In this document: piece after piece, positions 33,993-43,010 of the stretch
Layout of the letters: the number at the start of each line of letters is the position of its first letter
How positions within the stretch are numbered: the stretch's first letter is position 1
Source: JAOZTV01 sp965371805
GTDB taxonomy: Bacteria; Acidobacteriota; Aminicenantia; UBA2199
Direction: 5' to 3'
Assembly: GCA_965371805.1 (NCBI GenBank)
Contig: CBDUZW010000017.1
Location: 7,775 to 71,774 of the forward strand
DNA: 64,000 nt
Notes under the pieces: generated by a model
The model's database searches: none
Told to the model about the DNA's origin: nothing
What the model saw: the letters and a program-made list of their open reading frames with translations, nothing else
Translations under genes and position numbers: made by a program

Positions 33993-36900
33993 TTATCTTT
34001 CCTCTAAAGTTATCTTAACCTCATGTTCTTTTTTGTCTCTTATAAATACTAATTGAACACTGTCTCCTGGATTGAGAGATTTTAATACAGTAGAATATTC
34101 TTTAAGATTATGAGTTTGCTTCTTATTTAAACTTATAATGATATCTCCTTTTAATAAACCAGAATGGAAAGCAGGACTATTACTTGAAATACCACCAATT
34201 TTGACACCAATACCCTTAAAGGAAAAATCAGGCATAAAACCGGTTCTAGCTCTTCTCTTAGTCCCTTTCTTTTTTGAATCATTATTTAATTTAACTTTAC
34301 CCTTCCCGGTAAATGTTAATGGGTCTTTTCTGGATGAAAGATAAACTGCAATTTCCTTAGCTAGAGTTGCAATCTTTACCATACCTGATGAATCAATTTT
34401 TTCGAAAGTATCAGTAGGTCTATGGTAATCAAAATGACCTCCGGAAAATAATTGAATACCAGGGATTCCATTATTTATAAAACTTGCCTGATCACTTGAG
34501 TCAAGTGTTTCATCAACAAGTTCTGATTCTATTCCTGTTGTATATCCGGTTCCCATAAAAATAAATTTCCATTCTCTTGAAGAGGTTGCACCTAGAACAA
34601 GTGGTTTTTTCTTGAATAATCTTCCAACTGTGTCAAGGTTTATAATTGCCATTATGCCAGATTTTTCATCTTTATTGAGTTGACTTAGGAAATATTTAGA
34701 ACCAAGTAGTCCGTTCTCTTCTGCAGTAAATGCAATAAAGACAATAGCTCTCTCTGGTTTCATCTTACTCATTGATCTTGCAAGTTCTAATAAAACTGAA
34801 ACTCCACTGGCATTATCATCAGCTCCATAGTGAATTTTTCCTTTATTTCCCTTTCTTACATCCGGCCATCCTAAACCAAGATGATCATAATGAGCAGATA
34901 GGATTACTGCTTCTGTCTCATATTCTTTTTTTGTACCAGGTATAATTCCTATGATATTTTTTAATTGTATTTTTTTATTATCAGGACCGGATTTAATGTT
35001 CCAGGTTTGTGAAAAATCTGTTTTTTCCGGAAGCGGTTTTAAACCAAATTTTTTAAAATTATCAGCTATATATTTACCAGCAATTTCAATCTCATTTGTT
35101 CCGATACCTCTTCCTCTAAGTTTGCCTGATGATAAAAATTTTATATGGTCCAATAATTTGTTTTCTGAAAATACAGCAGGCAGGTTTGCTAATGCTTTTC
35201 TTTTTGGCAGACTCTTACTATTAGCTGCACCCTTACTAAAATCATATACAAGAGGCGAGTTAACAGTTTTCCACTGACCTTTAAAAATATTCACAGGTTC
35301 TGATCCTTCAAAAGTTAAATAACTATATTTACTATAATGGGGGAGTTTTCTCCCAAGACCCTGCATTGCATCTGCTCTGTCTACTGACAGATATGCAATT
35401 CCCTTTGATGGATCAATTGGGTTTTTAATTGTAATAACAATACTTTTTTCATTTAAAGAAAATTTCTTTTTTGAAAAATAAGTATAATTATCATCAAGTT
35501 TAGAATTATATTTTTTAATATTTTTTCTGATAATTTCACTAAACTTGTTTTCCCTCCCAAATAACCATAATGCTTTGTCTGCAGGCAATTCATTTAGTTC
35601 ACTGTCTTTAATATAGGTTACTTTTGAAGACTTGTTTTTTGCCCATCTTATTGCAAGTTCCGTATAGGCTTTTAGCAAGTCGGCTGGAGCTTTTTCTGGT
35701 AAAATAATTAGAACTTTCTTTGCTCCGAATATTTTAGAAAGAGTAGGGGGTATTTCGTTAATATCTAATTTTCTAAAAACGTCAAATTCAGGATCAATTT
35801 CAATTCTTAAAGGTTTATTATTAAATGTAAATGAAAACATTTGTTCTCTCTGACTAAATTTGATTTTTTCTATTTTGGCCTTTTTATTATTTTCAAGATA
35901 TATTGCTACAGGGATCAATGAACTATATGGCATTTCTTTCTGGGTTTGTTTAATTTTAAATGATAATTGGAACTTTTTTGAAATTTGTTTTACCTCTACA
36001 TTAGATAAGGATAAAATAGGAGCACCTTTTCTAAACACAAATTGATCAAATATATTCTTAAGTTTTTTGCCGGTTGCTTTTTCCATTGATATTCTAATAT
36101 CATTAAATGAAGCCTTTTTGAATTTATTCTCATTATAAAATGCAGCTATTCCCTTTACAAAAAGTTTATCTCCAAGGTTCAAACGAAGGGCATTAAAAAG
36201 CATCATACTTTTTCCATAGCCTATAGCTGATGAAGAGGAATTATATCTGTTTATGAATTTTGAAAGTGGAAAATCGTTTTTATCATTTACATAGTCTGTA
36301 AAGCCTTTGAGTGAATCTCTTCTATAGGAAGCTCCCTGGCCTCTCTGTTCCTTGATAAGGTGATCTGCATAATAAACGGTAAGGCCTTCACACCAGTTTC
36401 CTGTTTTATAATCAACATAAACACTATTTCCCCACCAGTTATGTAATAATTCATGTGGGTAGGACGAATGAAGAATAAATGGAAATCTTATGACTTTTGG
36501 TCCCAGCAAAGTAAAAGACGGCATGCCATATCCAGTTTCCCAGAAATTTTCAATCAAAGCAAATTTTGTGAAGGGATATTTTGCAATTAGTTTTTGATAC
36601 ATATTTAGATATTGTCCGGTAGTTTCCAGGTATTTATTTGCAAGAGTGTCATCATTTGATCTTAAGAAAGCAATAATGTTAACTTTTCCAACCTTCAATA
36701 GGAACTCCTGAAATTTTGCAGCAATAAGATAAATATCGTCCATTGGTTCCGGGGAATCCCATTTAGAGATATTAAAATTTTTATCTGTTCTGTTTATGAT
36801 TCTGGTTCCCTGTGAGACTGAAATCCAATTTAAAGGCATTATAGTTTTAATTGAAAAAGTTACAAGTTTATCTTTGAATACAGGATACCAAAAAGAGGAA

Positions 36901-37397
36901 GATGATAAATATATTCCTTCCTTAGTTATCAGACCAGGAGTTTCTGAAAAGGCTCTCGCATATTCTTCACCTGAGTTTTTTATCGGGTGATTGATTTTAC
37001 CTTTATAAGTTAGTGTAAATTTAAGTGTTAATTTATCTCTCTTTTTTTTAGGAGATTTTATATTCAATACATATGCTGAATATATGGTTTTTTCTTTTCG
37101 TTCTATTGGAACTACAGATACGTTTTTTGAATGTGAAAGAATTTTTAATCCACTATGTAATTTAAATTTGAAACTTATTGTTTTATTATCTCTAAAATTT
37201 TCAGAATACTGAGAATAGGGGATTGAAATTTCATCCTTTACTTCAATAAAATTCTCTATTGGTAAAATATTTGTTGAAATTTGATGATTAATATAAGTAT
37301 GTATATCTAGTTTTGTATTCAATTCACCAGATAGTGTATATGGTATTATAATAATTATAAGTAGAATAAAAAAGTTTTTTAACGAAATGTTTGTCAT
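33993..37397 (-). CDS. M1-M28-PDZ triple-fusion exported metallopeptidase
   Basis: A 1134-residue secreted protein (signal peptide NFFILLIIIIIPYTLSGE). Part one (to about 530) is an M1-like aminopeptidase: HELLHNWWGN near residue 314 with a second Glu 18 residues on (NWCEGLTVYYAD). Part two (about 745-1025) is an M28 aminopeptidase: LSAHYDHLGLG, YGADDNASGVSVLLELA, FTAEENGLLGS, NLDTVG and DYHRPTDT supply all five zinc ligands. Part three (about 1060-1134) is a PDZ domain (GGISSNSPAFHSGLLKGDIIISLN). The protein likely degrades periplasmic peptides from the N-terminus with two active sites. The PDZ may position substrate. A hairpin follows the stop at 33939-33973. Confidence 0.88.
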   Translation of the reverse strand: MTNISLKNFFILLIIIIIPYTLSGELNTKLDIHTYINHQISTNILPIENFIEVKDEISIPYSQYSENFRDNKTISFKFKLHSGLKILSHSKNVSVVPIERKEKTIYSAYVLNIKSPKKKRDKLTLKFTLTYKGKINHPIKNSGEEYARAFSETPGLITKEGIYLSSSSFWYPVFKDKLVTFSIKTIMPLNWISVSQGTRIINRTDKNFNISKWDSPEPMDDIYLIAAKFQEFLLKVGKVNIIAFLRSNDDTLANKYLETTGQYLNMYQKLIAKYPFTKFALIENFWETGYGMPSFTLLGPKVIRFPFILHSSYPHELLHNWWGNSVYVDYKTGNWCEGLTVYYADHLIKEQRGQGASYRRDSLKGFTDYVNDKNDFPLSKFINRYNSSSSAIGYGKSMMLFNALRLNLGDKLFVKGIAAFYNENKFKKASFNDIRISMEKATGKKLKNIFDQFVFRKGAPILSLSNVEVKQISKKFQLSFKIKQTQKEMPYSSLIPVAIYLENNKKAKIEKIKFSQREQMFSFTFNNKPLRIEIDPEFDVFRKLDINEIPPTLSKIFGAKKVLIILPEKAPADLLKAYTELAIRWAKNKSSKVTYIKDSELNELPADKALWLFGRENKFSEIIRKNIKKYNSKLDDNYTYFSKKKFSLNEKSIVITIKNPIDPSKGIAYLSVDRADAMQGLGRKLPHYSKYSYLTFEGSEPVNIFKGQWKTVNSPLVYDFSKGAANSKSLPKRKALANLPAVFSENKLLDHIKFLSSGKLRGRGIGTNEIEIAGKYIADNFKKFGLKPLPEKTDFSQTWNIKSGPDNKKIQLKNIIGIIPGTKKEYETEAVILSAHYDHLGLGWPDVRKGNKGKIHYGADDNASGVSVLLELARSMSKMKPERAIVFIAFTAEENGLLGSKYFLSQLNKDEKSGIMAIINLDTVGRLFKKKPLVLGATSSREWKFIFMGTGYTTGIESELVDETLDSSDQASFINNGIPGIQLFSGGHFDYHRPTDTFEKIDSSGMVKIATLAKEIAVYLSSRKDPLTFTGKGKVKLNNDSKKKGTKRRARTGFMPDFSFKGIGVKIGGISSNSPAFHSGLLKGDIIISLNKKQTHNLKEYSTVLKSLNPGDSVQLVFIRDKKEHEVKITLEER

Positions 37398-37459
37398 TAT
37401 AGCCTCCGAATGGAGTGATTTTAATTTATATTATTGAGGTTGTCAAATTGAAGATAGAG

Positions 37460-37490
37460 AGTCATGAAGAGATATTTTCTCCTCATGACT
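37460..37490. terminator. hairpin between pspC and the M1-M28 gene
   Basis: A 13-bp stem with one mismatch (agtcatga.gaga at 37460-37472 with 37478-37490) and a 5-base loop lies just downstream of the pspC-domain stop. It lacks a clean U-tract, so it may be a terminator or an RNA-stabilising structure. Confidence 0.45.
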
Positions 37491-37500
37491 TATTGATTTA

Positions 37501-38010
37501 TTAGTTGTTTTTATTCTTATAAATAACAAGAGCTCCTAATCCAATAAGAATACCAGGCCAGAAAAATCTTCTTACTACAGGTAAAAAAGAGTAGTAGATA
37601 TGATCTAAAAAGGAAAAATTTCTCATTAAAAACAAGGCCCCAAAAACTATTAGTGTAATTCCTATTATGGTTCCAGTAATCTCAGTAGAGTTGCCTGAAG
37701 ACTTCTTGCTAATATTAGATAATTCATCCGGGGTATTATTTATAACTTCATTTTTTTCTATTTTTTCATTATTAGTAGAAGTAGAATTCTCATCACTTGT
37801 TTTTGTATATCTTTTATGAAAATATGATTTGTCTTCTTCAGGTATTATGAATATAGCAATGATGTAAGCTAAGAATCCAGCTCCAGCAGTGAACAAAAGT
37901 ACTAAGAAAATAATCCTAATTATAACAGGGTCTATCTCAAAATATTTTCCAATTCCACCACAAACGCCAAATAGAACTTTGTCATTTTTACTTCTAGTCA
38001 ATCTCTTCAT
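37501..38010 (-). CDS. PspC-domain membrane protein
   Basis: A 169-residue protein. The N-terminal PspC domain is MKRLTRSKNDKVLFGVCGGIGKYFEIDPVIIRIIFLVLLF, with the G-V-C-G-G-I-x-x-Y-F-x-x-D-x-x-x-(V/I)-R motif. It continues into membrane helices (to about residue 55), then a polar, Asn/Ser-rich linker (about 58-108) and two further helices (GTIIGITLIVFGALFLM and FFWPGILIGLGALVIY) as in LiaF-like modules. PspC proteins take part in envelope stress responses with PspA; no pspA is nearby. Single-gene unit. Confidence 0.88.
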   Translation of the reverse strand: MKRLTRSKNDKVLFGVCGGIGKYFEIDPVIIRIIFLVLLFTAGAGFLAYIIAIFIIPEEDKSYFHKRYTKTSDENSTSTNNEKIEKNEVINNTPDELSNISKKSSGNSTEITGTIIGITLIVFGALFLMRNFSFLDHIYYSFLPVVRRFFWPGILIGLGALVIYKNKNN

Positions 38011-38430
38011 TTTAAACTCCTATTAAAATTATTTACATTCATATGTCTATAACGAAAGATTATAAAAAAAGTTCCCGATTATCAACAATATTAGACAATT
38101 TTCATCAAAAGTTTTCCACAATTGGGTATATTGAGACATATAGGGCGTTCTGATGTAGAACACATGTTGTGTCGGATAAGATATATTATGTAAACTAAAC
38201 ACGATAGAGAAACACTGTATACGAGAATCAGGTGTTTTTACGAATTATAATAAAAGGATATTTAATTTTATTTAGATGACTAGACGGTCGTATTTTTAAC
38301 TAATATATATATATAATAGAATATTAAATTCTAATTCAATATAAAATGTAATAATACTAGTGAATTGAGTTCCTGAATATTTATTGAATTGTTAGATTAA
38401 TTGTATATTTATTTTTGATTTATTAAAATA
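38011..38430. other. 420-bp gene-free region next to parAB, with DnaA-box-like nonamers
   Basis: No coding potential. TTATCAACA (38079-38087) and TTTTCCACA (38112-38120) each differ by one base from the DnaA box TTATCCACA. A strongly AT-rich run follows (38290-38420). parAB genes often sit near the replication origin, so this is a possible origin-proximal element. Two weak boxes are too few to call oriC, and dnaA, gidA or rnpA are not in the window. Confidence 0.25.
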
Positions 38431-39300
38431 TTAACTCTTGAACTCTTCAATTTTTTCCATTTTTATATCATCTATTAGTTCTGTTAATATCTGAATTATT
38501 TTCTCTTTACCAATATTTTTATCTTTTATATTAAAACCAATTTTGATCTCTTTATTTTCAGAAACAAAATTAAACTTAATTCTCTCACTTTTACTTTTCT
38601 TGTTAACGCTCTCTAAATGCTCTGCATTTTTATTTTCAGATCTCATTTGTTTTAGTTCTTCTCTGGAGAATGGTTTCTCAATATATTTATCCAGGACTTT
38701 TAACATTGCATCCTTGTCATCAAGTTTTACCAATTGAAGAAGAAATGTTTTTGAGCTTATATTTAAATCAAAACATTTTTTTGAAACTTCACCTGGTAGA
38801 TCTGTTATTCTTATTTGTTCTGATACAGTTACTCTTGACTTACCAATCTTTTGTGCAATTTCATCATGAGTATATCCATATATTTCAGCTAAGGATTTTA
38901 GCGAATATGCAGATTCAAAAATATTAAGATCCTTTCTTTGCATATTTTCAATGATTGTCAATTCCAGCGCTTCATTGTCTGCAACATTATGTTCAATGCA
39001 AGGCATCTCTTTTAAATTAACTAATTTAGCGGCTCTAAAACGTCTTTCTCCAGCAATAATTTCAAATTTGCCATTTATAGGTCTTACGAGTATTGGCTCA
39101 ATTATTCCCTTTTCTTTTATAGATTCTGCTAATTCCTGCAACTCACCAAAATCTTTTCTTGGCTGCATTATATTTGCTACAATTTTCTCTATAGGTATAT
39201 TTCTTATTATTTTGGTTCTAGTCATTTTTGAAATTTCTTCCACAAAATGATTTTCATGTCTTGATTTTATTGTAGTTGGAAGTCCTCTTCTTTTAACCAT
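38431..39300 (-). CDS. parB: chromosome-partitioning protein ParB
   Basis: A 289-residue ParB/Spo0J homologue. After a basic N-terminus come the CTPase motifs: QPRKDFGELQELAESIKEKGIIEPILVRP (about 47-75), IIAGERRFRAAKL (about 82-95, the G-E-R-R-F/Y-R-A box) and ELTIIENMQRKDLN. The helix-turn-helix is GYTHDEIAQKIGKSRVTVSEQIRI (about 145-168), and the rest forms the dimerisation tail. It loads on parS as a CTP-dependent clamp and works with ParA. Its ATG overlaps the parA stop by 8 bases, so the two are co-translated. No canonical parS was seen in the window. Confidence 0.93.
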   Translation of the reverse strand: MVKRRGLPTTIKSRHENHFVEEISKMTRTKIIRNIPIEKIVANIMQPRKDFGELQELAESIKEKGIIEPILVRPINGKFEIIAGERRFRAAKLVNLKEMPCIEHNVADNEALELTIIENMQRKDLNIFESAYSLKSLAEIYGYTHDEIAQKIGKSRVTVSEQIRITDLPGEVSKKCFDLNISSKTFLLQLVKLDDKDAMLKVLDKYIEKPFSREELKQMRSENKNAEHLESVNKKSKSERIKFNFVSENKEIKIGFNIKDKNIGKEKIIQILTELIDDIKMEKIEEFKS

Positions 39301-40048
39301 TTTTAACTACCTCTTTAGCTAAGTTCATATATTCTTTTGCACCTTTTGAATGTGGTGAAAAAGTAAAAATCGATTCTTTATAGGCAGGACTTTCTTCTAA
39401 ACGTACACTTCTGGAAATGATAGTTTTAAACACATTAGTTCCAAAGGTCTTACTTATATGATTCAGGCTGTCCTGTGCAATAATAATTCTCTTGTCGTAC
39501 ATTGTTATCAACACACCAAGTATTGATAGTTCAGGGTTACTTCTTAACCTGATTTTTTCAAATGTTTCCAGGAGATCATCTGTGCCTTCGAGTGCGAAAT
39601 ATGAAGGTTGTATAGGTATTAAAAGGTCTGTTGCAGCTACAAAAGTATTGATCGTAATTAAACCCAAAGTAGGAGGAGTATCTATTATTATATAATCAAA
39701 GTGATGTTTTATCGCATCTATCTTATCTTTTAATCGAAAGTGACTATCTATCTCCCCTATCAATTTTGCTTCTAATTTTGCTATAGAAATATTTGCTGGT
39801 ATTATTGACAGGTTCTCAACGTTACAAGTTTGAACAACTTCGTTAAAAGTTAATGAATTATTTTCTAAGAAATCGAATGAAGAGTATTTAATATTAGTGT
39901 TATCTAAAAACGAAACTGTTGAGTTTGCTTGAGGATCCATGTCTATTAGTAATGTCCTATATCCCAGCATGGATAAAGCAGCTGAGAGATTAATTGCAGT
40001 AGTTGTTTTACCAACTCCTCCTTTTTGATTAGCTATTGTTATTATCAA
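39293..40048 (-). CDS. parA: chromosome-partitioning ATPase ParA (Soj)
   Basis: A 251-residue ParA-family P-loop ATPase. The deviant Walker A is ANQKGGVGKTTTAINL (residues 6-21), Walker A' is LLIDMDPQANSTVSFL (about 34-49), and Walker B is YIIIDTPPTLGLITINTF. It has the short form without an N-terminal DNA-binding domain, as in chromosomal Soj. It binds nucleoid DNA in its ATP state and is released by ParB. AGGAGG is placed correctly before the ATG. A 16-bp palindrome lies 99 bp upstream of its start. Confidence 0.95.
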   Translation of the reverse strand: MIITIANQKGGVGKTTTAINLSAALSMLGYRTLLIDMDPQANSTVSFLDNTNIKYSSFDFLENNSLTFNEVVQTCNVENLSIIPANISIAKLEAKLIGEIDSHFRLKDKIDAIKHHFDYIIIDTPPTLGLITINTFVAATDLLIPIQPSYFALEGTDDLLETFEKIRLRSNPELSILGVLITMYDKRIIIAQDSLNHISKTFGTNVFKTIISRSVRLEESPAYKESIFTFSPHSKGAKEYMNLAKEVVKNG

Positions 40049-40146
40049 GTTATCCTCCTAAAAGGATATACTATTCAATATTCATATATTTGTCAATAGA
40101 AAATGATCAATAAAAGTATTTTCTTAAAATAAATGTAAAGTATCTA

Positions 40147-40162
40147 TGTCGACATGTCGACA
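40147..40162. promoter_or_regulatory. 16-bp perfect palindrome upstream of parA
   Basis: TGTCGACATGTCGACA is a perfect 16-bp palindrome in the 115-bp gap between the der stop and parA. It has the length and outer TGT...ACA of the consensus parS (TGTTTCACGTGAAACA) but a different core. It could be an operator or a diverged parS. Confidence 0.45.
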
Positions 40163-40163
40163 G

Positions 40164-41489
40164 TTACTTTTTTTTATTACCGACAATATTAAAAAAAATT
40201 GGAAACCCTGATAGATCAAGCTTTTCAGCCAATTTTCTTTTTAAATAAAGATCATCTGAACCTTTAAGTTTATCTCCTGTTTTAGTATGGAACCTTATAA
40301 AAAAGGGAGATTTAGATTCAACAATCGCATATTTTGGATTAAATGTAGAGTTATTTATTGTAAGTAGCTTTTTTTTATTAATTATTTCTTTAATACATTT
40401 TATAATTGTATCAGGTTTTACATCTTTAGATGTTGTATTAAAAACTTCATCAGCTTTTGTGATTATTTCGAAAATACCTTTACCATTTAATGCAGAAACT
40501 AAAAATATTGGAGCAAAATCAAAAAAATTAAATCTCTTCCTTATAATACTAGCATAGTCTTTATCTTTATTTTTGATAAGATCCCATTTGTTACAGGCAA
40601 TTATTACAGGTTTAGCTGATCCTAAAACCCTTTTTGCAATAAATAGATCGTTTTTGTCTATTTTTTTTGAAATATCTATTACAAAAATTACTATATCTGA
40701 ATTTTTGATATCTTTTTCAGCTCTAATTACTGCAGCAGTTTCAGTGTTTTCTTTTACTTTTTGTAGTTTTCTTATTCCTGCATTATCAACAAGGATAAAT
40801 GTCTTACCATTTCTGACTATTTTTAGATCAACTGAATCTCTTGTTGTTCCTGCAATTGGACTTACAATGACTAGTTCATCATTTAGTATTCTATTGATTA
40901 TTGAAGATTTTCCTACATTAGGTTTTCCAATAAACGAAATTCTTGACGCATTTTCATCAGCTGCAGTTTTTGGAGATTCCTTAGTAAAGGGAATGGTTTC
41001 TTTAATTTTTTCAAATAATATCTCAATATTTATATTATGTTCAGCAGATATATATATATAATCCTGGTTTAAATTATAAAAAGTATCTGGAAGTATATAA
41101 TTATTTTCATTATCAACCTTATTGATAACAGGAATAATCTTTTTACCTAATTTTCTGATTTGCAAAAACAATTCTTCTTCGAAGCCAAGAAGATCTCTTC
41201 TACCATCAAATAGAAAAATAATTAAATCTGATTCTTCTGCAGCTCTATATATACGTTTATTTATTTCTTTTGTGATAATATCATCTGTTGTGAAAAAACC
41301 ACCTGTATCTTGAATTTCAAATATATGATTATCAATCTCAAAAGATTTTTTATAAATATCTCTTGTCATCCCCGGAAGAGAGTGTATCAAAGCCTTTCTT
41401 TCTCCAATTATTCGATTAAATAATGTTGATTTGCCAGAGTTTGGGATTCCTATAATTGTAATTAATGGGATTTTGTTTTTTATAGACAT
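40164..41489 (-). CDS. der: ribosome-assembly GTPase Der (EngA)
   Basis: A 441-residue protein with two tandem G domains. The first has IIGIPNSGKSTLFNRI, DTGGF and NKVD. The second has FIGKPNVGKSSIINRIL, DNAGIR (about 230) and NKWD. A C-terminal KH-like domain (about 355-441) ends the protein. This double-GTPase layout is unique to Der, which assists 50S subunit maturation. The first P-loop has the slightly unusual GIPNSGKS instead of GRPNVGKS. Six bases separate it from ispF, indicating an operon of ispF-related housekeeping genes. Confidence 0.96.
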   Translation of the reverse strand: MSIKNKIPLITIIGIPNSGKSTLFNRIIGERKALIHSLPGMTRDIYKKSFEIDNHIFEIQDTGGFFTTDDIITKEINKRIYRAAEESDLIIFLFDGRRDLLGFEEELFLQIRKLGKKIIPVINKVDNENNYILPDTFYNLNQDYIYISAEHNINIEILFEKIKETIPFTKESPKTAADENASRISFIGKPNVGKSSIINRILNDELVIVSPIAGTTRDSVDLKIVRNGKTFILVDNAGIRKLQKVKENTETAAVIRAEKDIKNSDIVIFVIDISKKIDKNDLFIAKRVLGSAKPVIIACNKWDLIKNKDKDYASIIRKRFNFFDFAPIFLVSALNGKGIFEIITKADEVFNTTSKDVKPDTIIKCIKEIINKKKLLTINNSTFNPKYAIVESKSPFFIRFHTKTGDKLKGSDDLYLKRKLAEKLDLSGFPIFFNIVGNKKK

Positions 41490-41494
41490 AATTT

Positions 41495-41983
41495 TTATCC
41501 TTCATACCTTATCATAGATGTACAAAAACATTCAATTGCTTCTCCCCTACCTACAGGATCATCTATACCTTCCTTTGTCTTACCCTTAATATTAAAGTTT
41601 TCAAAATCTATTTCTAAAATGGATGATATTATCTTTCTTATTTCGGCTTTAAAAGGAGATATTTTTACATGTTCTGAAATTATTATACTATCTATGTTTA
41701 TAATTTTAAATTTTTTATTCTTAAGTAATTCGACTGTTCTTTTTAGAAGTTTTTTACTATCTATATCTTTATATTCTTTATCTGTATTTGGAAAAAGTTC
41801 TCCAATATCTCCTTCACCTAATGCTCCTGTTAAGGAATCAATTAAAGCATGAATCAGTATGTCTCCATCAGAATGAGAGATAAAACTATACTTTTGAGAC
41901 ACCTCAATTCCTCCGATATATAGGGAGGTACCGACTTTTAATTTATGTATGTCATACCCAATGCCTGATCTGATTTTAATCAT
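41495..41983 (-). CDS. ispF: 2-C-methyl-D-erythritol 2,4-cyclodiphosphate synthase
   Basis: A 162-residue IspF of normal length. IRSGIGYDIHKL contains the Asp and His zinc ligands (about D10, H12), SHSDGDILIHALIDSLTGALGEGDIGELFPNTD is the family block with the third ligand, and KGKTKEGIDDPVGRGEAIECF is the C-terminal signature. It converts CDP-methylerythritol 2-phosphate to the cyclic diphosphate in the non-mevalonate isoprenoid route, which would feed the squalene/phytoene synthase at 2786. Its ATG overlaps the stop of the PIN/TRAM gene (ATGA). Confidence 0.95.
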   Translation of the reverse strand: MIKIRSGIGYDIHKLKVGTSLYIGGIEVSQKYSFISHSDGDILIHALIDSLTGALGEGDIGELFPNTDKEYKDIDSKKLLKRTVELLKNKKFKIINIDSIIISEHVKISPFKAEIRKIISSILEIDFENFNIKGKTKEGIDDPVGRGEAIECFCTSMIRYEG

Positions 41984-42963
41984 TGAACTTTCTTCCCAAA
42001 GAACATCTTGCCAGTGGTTGACTGTAACACAGATGTTACTTCTACACTAACTAACTTTCCAATATCATGTTTTGCATCATCTATTATTACCATAGTCCCA
42101 TCTTCAAGATAAGCAATACCCTGCTTTTTTTCTTTTCCTTCTTTTGTTATTAGGATCTTGAAGTTCTCACCCGGTAATATTATAGGTTTTAAAGAATATG
42201 CAAGTTCATTTATATTCAGTACTTTGATATCCTGCAGGCGCGCTATTTTGCTTAAGTTAATATCATTTGTAATGATTTTATAATTACTTTCTCTTGCTAA
42301 TACAACAAGTTTTTGATCAACTTCCTTAGGACCAACAACATTTTTATTTTCTATTTTTACGGTGATAGATTTATCCTTTCTGAGCTCTTTAATTACATCT
42401 AATCCCCTCTTTCCTCTAATTCGCTTATTATGATCAGTGGAATCTGCTATTCCCTGTAATTCTGCAAGGACAAACTGAGTAATAATAAATTCGCCTTCTA
42501 TAAAGCCTGCATTTATGACAGGAGTAATTCTACCGTCAATAATAACACTTGTATCAAGTAGATATGAGTTTTTTTGAATATTTATTCCCCTAAAAAATTC
42601 CTTTAGATTAAATGGTGAAAAAAGTTCGGGCTTATATAAACCAATAAAAACTCCTCCAATTGGTAATCCTAATAGAAAAAAAGATTTAAAAAAATGTTTA
42701 TCTAAAAAGGAGAAACCTATAAGAGAGAAAATATTATAAAAAACAATTCCAATAATTAATAGAAAAATTGAAGAAATAAAGACACTCCAAATATATGTTT
42801 GTTCAGCTTTTTTAATTCTTAAAGATATTAGAGAAAGGGCTAATGCAAAACCAGCACCCAGGATGCCTCCATTTACGCTGTTTAGACCTGAAAATGGTGG
42901 ATTATTATAACCAATAATAAAAAATGCAAAAATAAAAAGTAAATTGTATATTCCAAAAATCAT
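41980..42963 (-). CDS. PIN and TRAM domain membrane protein (YacL family)
   Basis: A 327-residue protein. Four membrane helices in the first 110 residues precede a PIN-fold nuclease domain (YLLDTSVIIDGRITPVI near 136-150, ...GKRGLDVIKELR, ITNDINLSKIARLQDI). The end is a TRAM RNA-binding domain (GIAYLEDGTMVIIDDAKHDIGKLVSVEVTSVLQSTTGKMFFG). This architecture is that of B. subtilis YacL and relatives, usually next to isoprenoid genes ispD/ispF, as seen here. The Asp residues expected for metal binding are present. Likely a membrane-anchored RNase; substrate unknown. Confidence 0.9.
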   Translation of the reverse strand: MIFGIYNLLFIFAFFIIGYNNPPFSGLNSVNGGILGAGFALALSLISLRIKKAEQTYIWSVFISSIFLLIIGIVFYNIFSLIGFSFLDKHFFKSFFLLGLPIGGVFIGLYKPELFSPFNLKEFFRGINIQKNSYLLDTSVIIDGRITPVINAGFIEGEFIITQFVLAELQGIADSTDHNKRIRGKRGLDVIKELRKDKSITVKIENKNVVGPKEVDQKLVVLARESNYKIITNDINLSKIARLQDIKVLNINELAYSLKPIILPGENFKILITKEGKEKKQGIAYLEDGTMVIIDDAKHDIGKLVSVEVTSVLQSTTGKMFFGKKVQ

Positions 42964-43010
42964 AAAACTCTCCTAATATTATAATGTTAAATATTAACAA
43001 AAAGATATTG

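Noticed and set aside
40573..41061. 162-codon hydrophobic frame on the plus strand
   Set aside because: It is the antisense of the der GTPase coding region; the Ser/Ile/Phe-rich composition is typical of antisense shadows of AT-rich genes.
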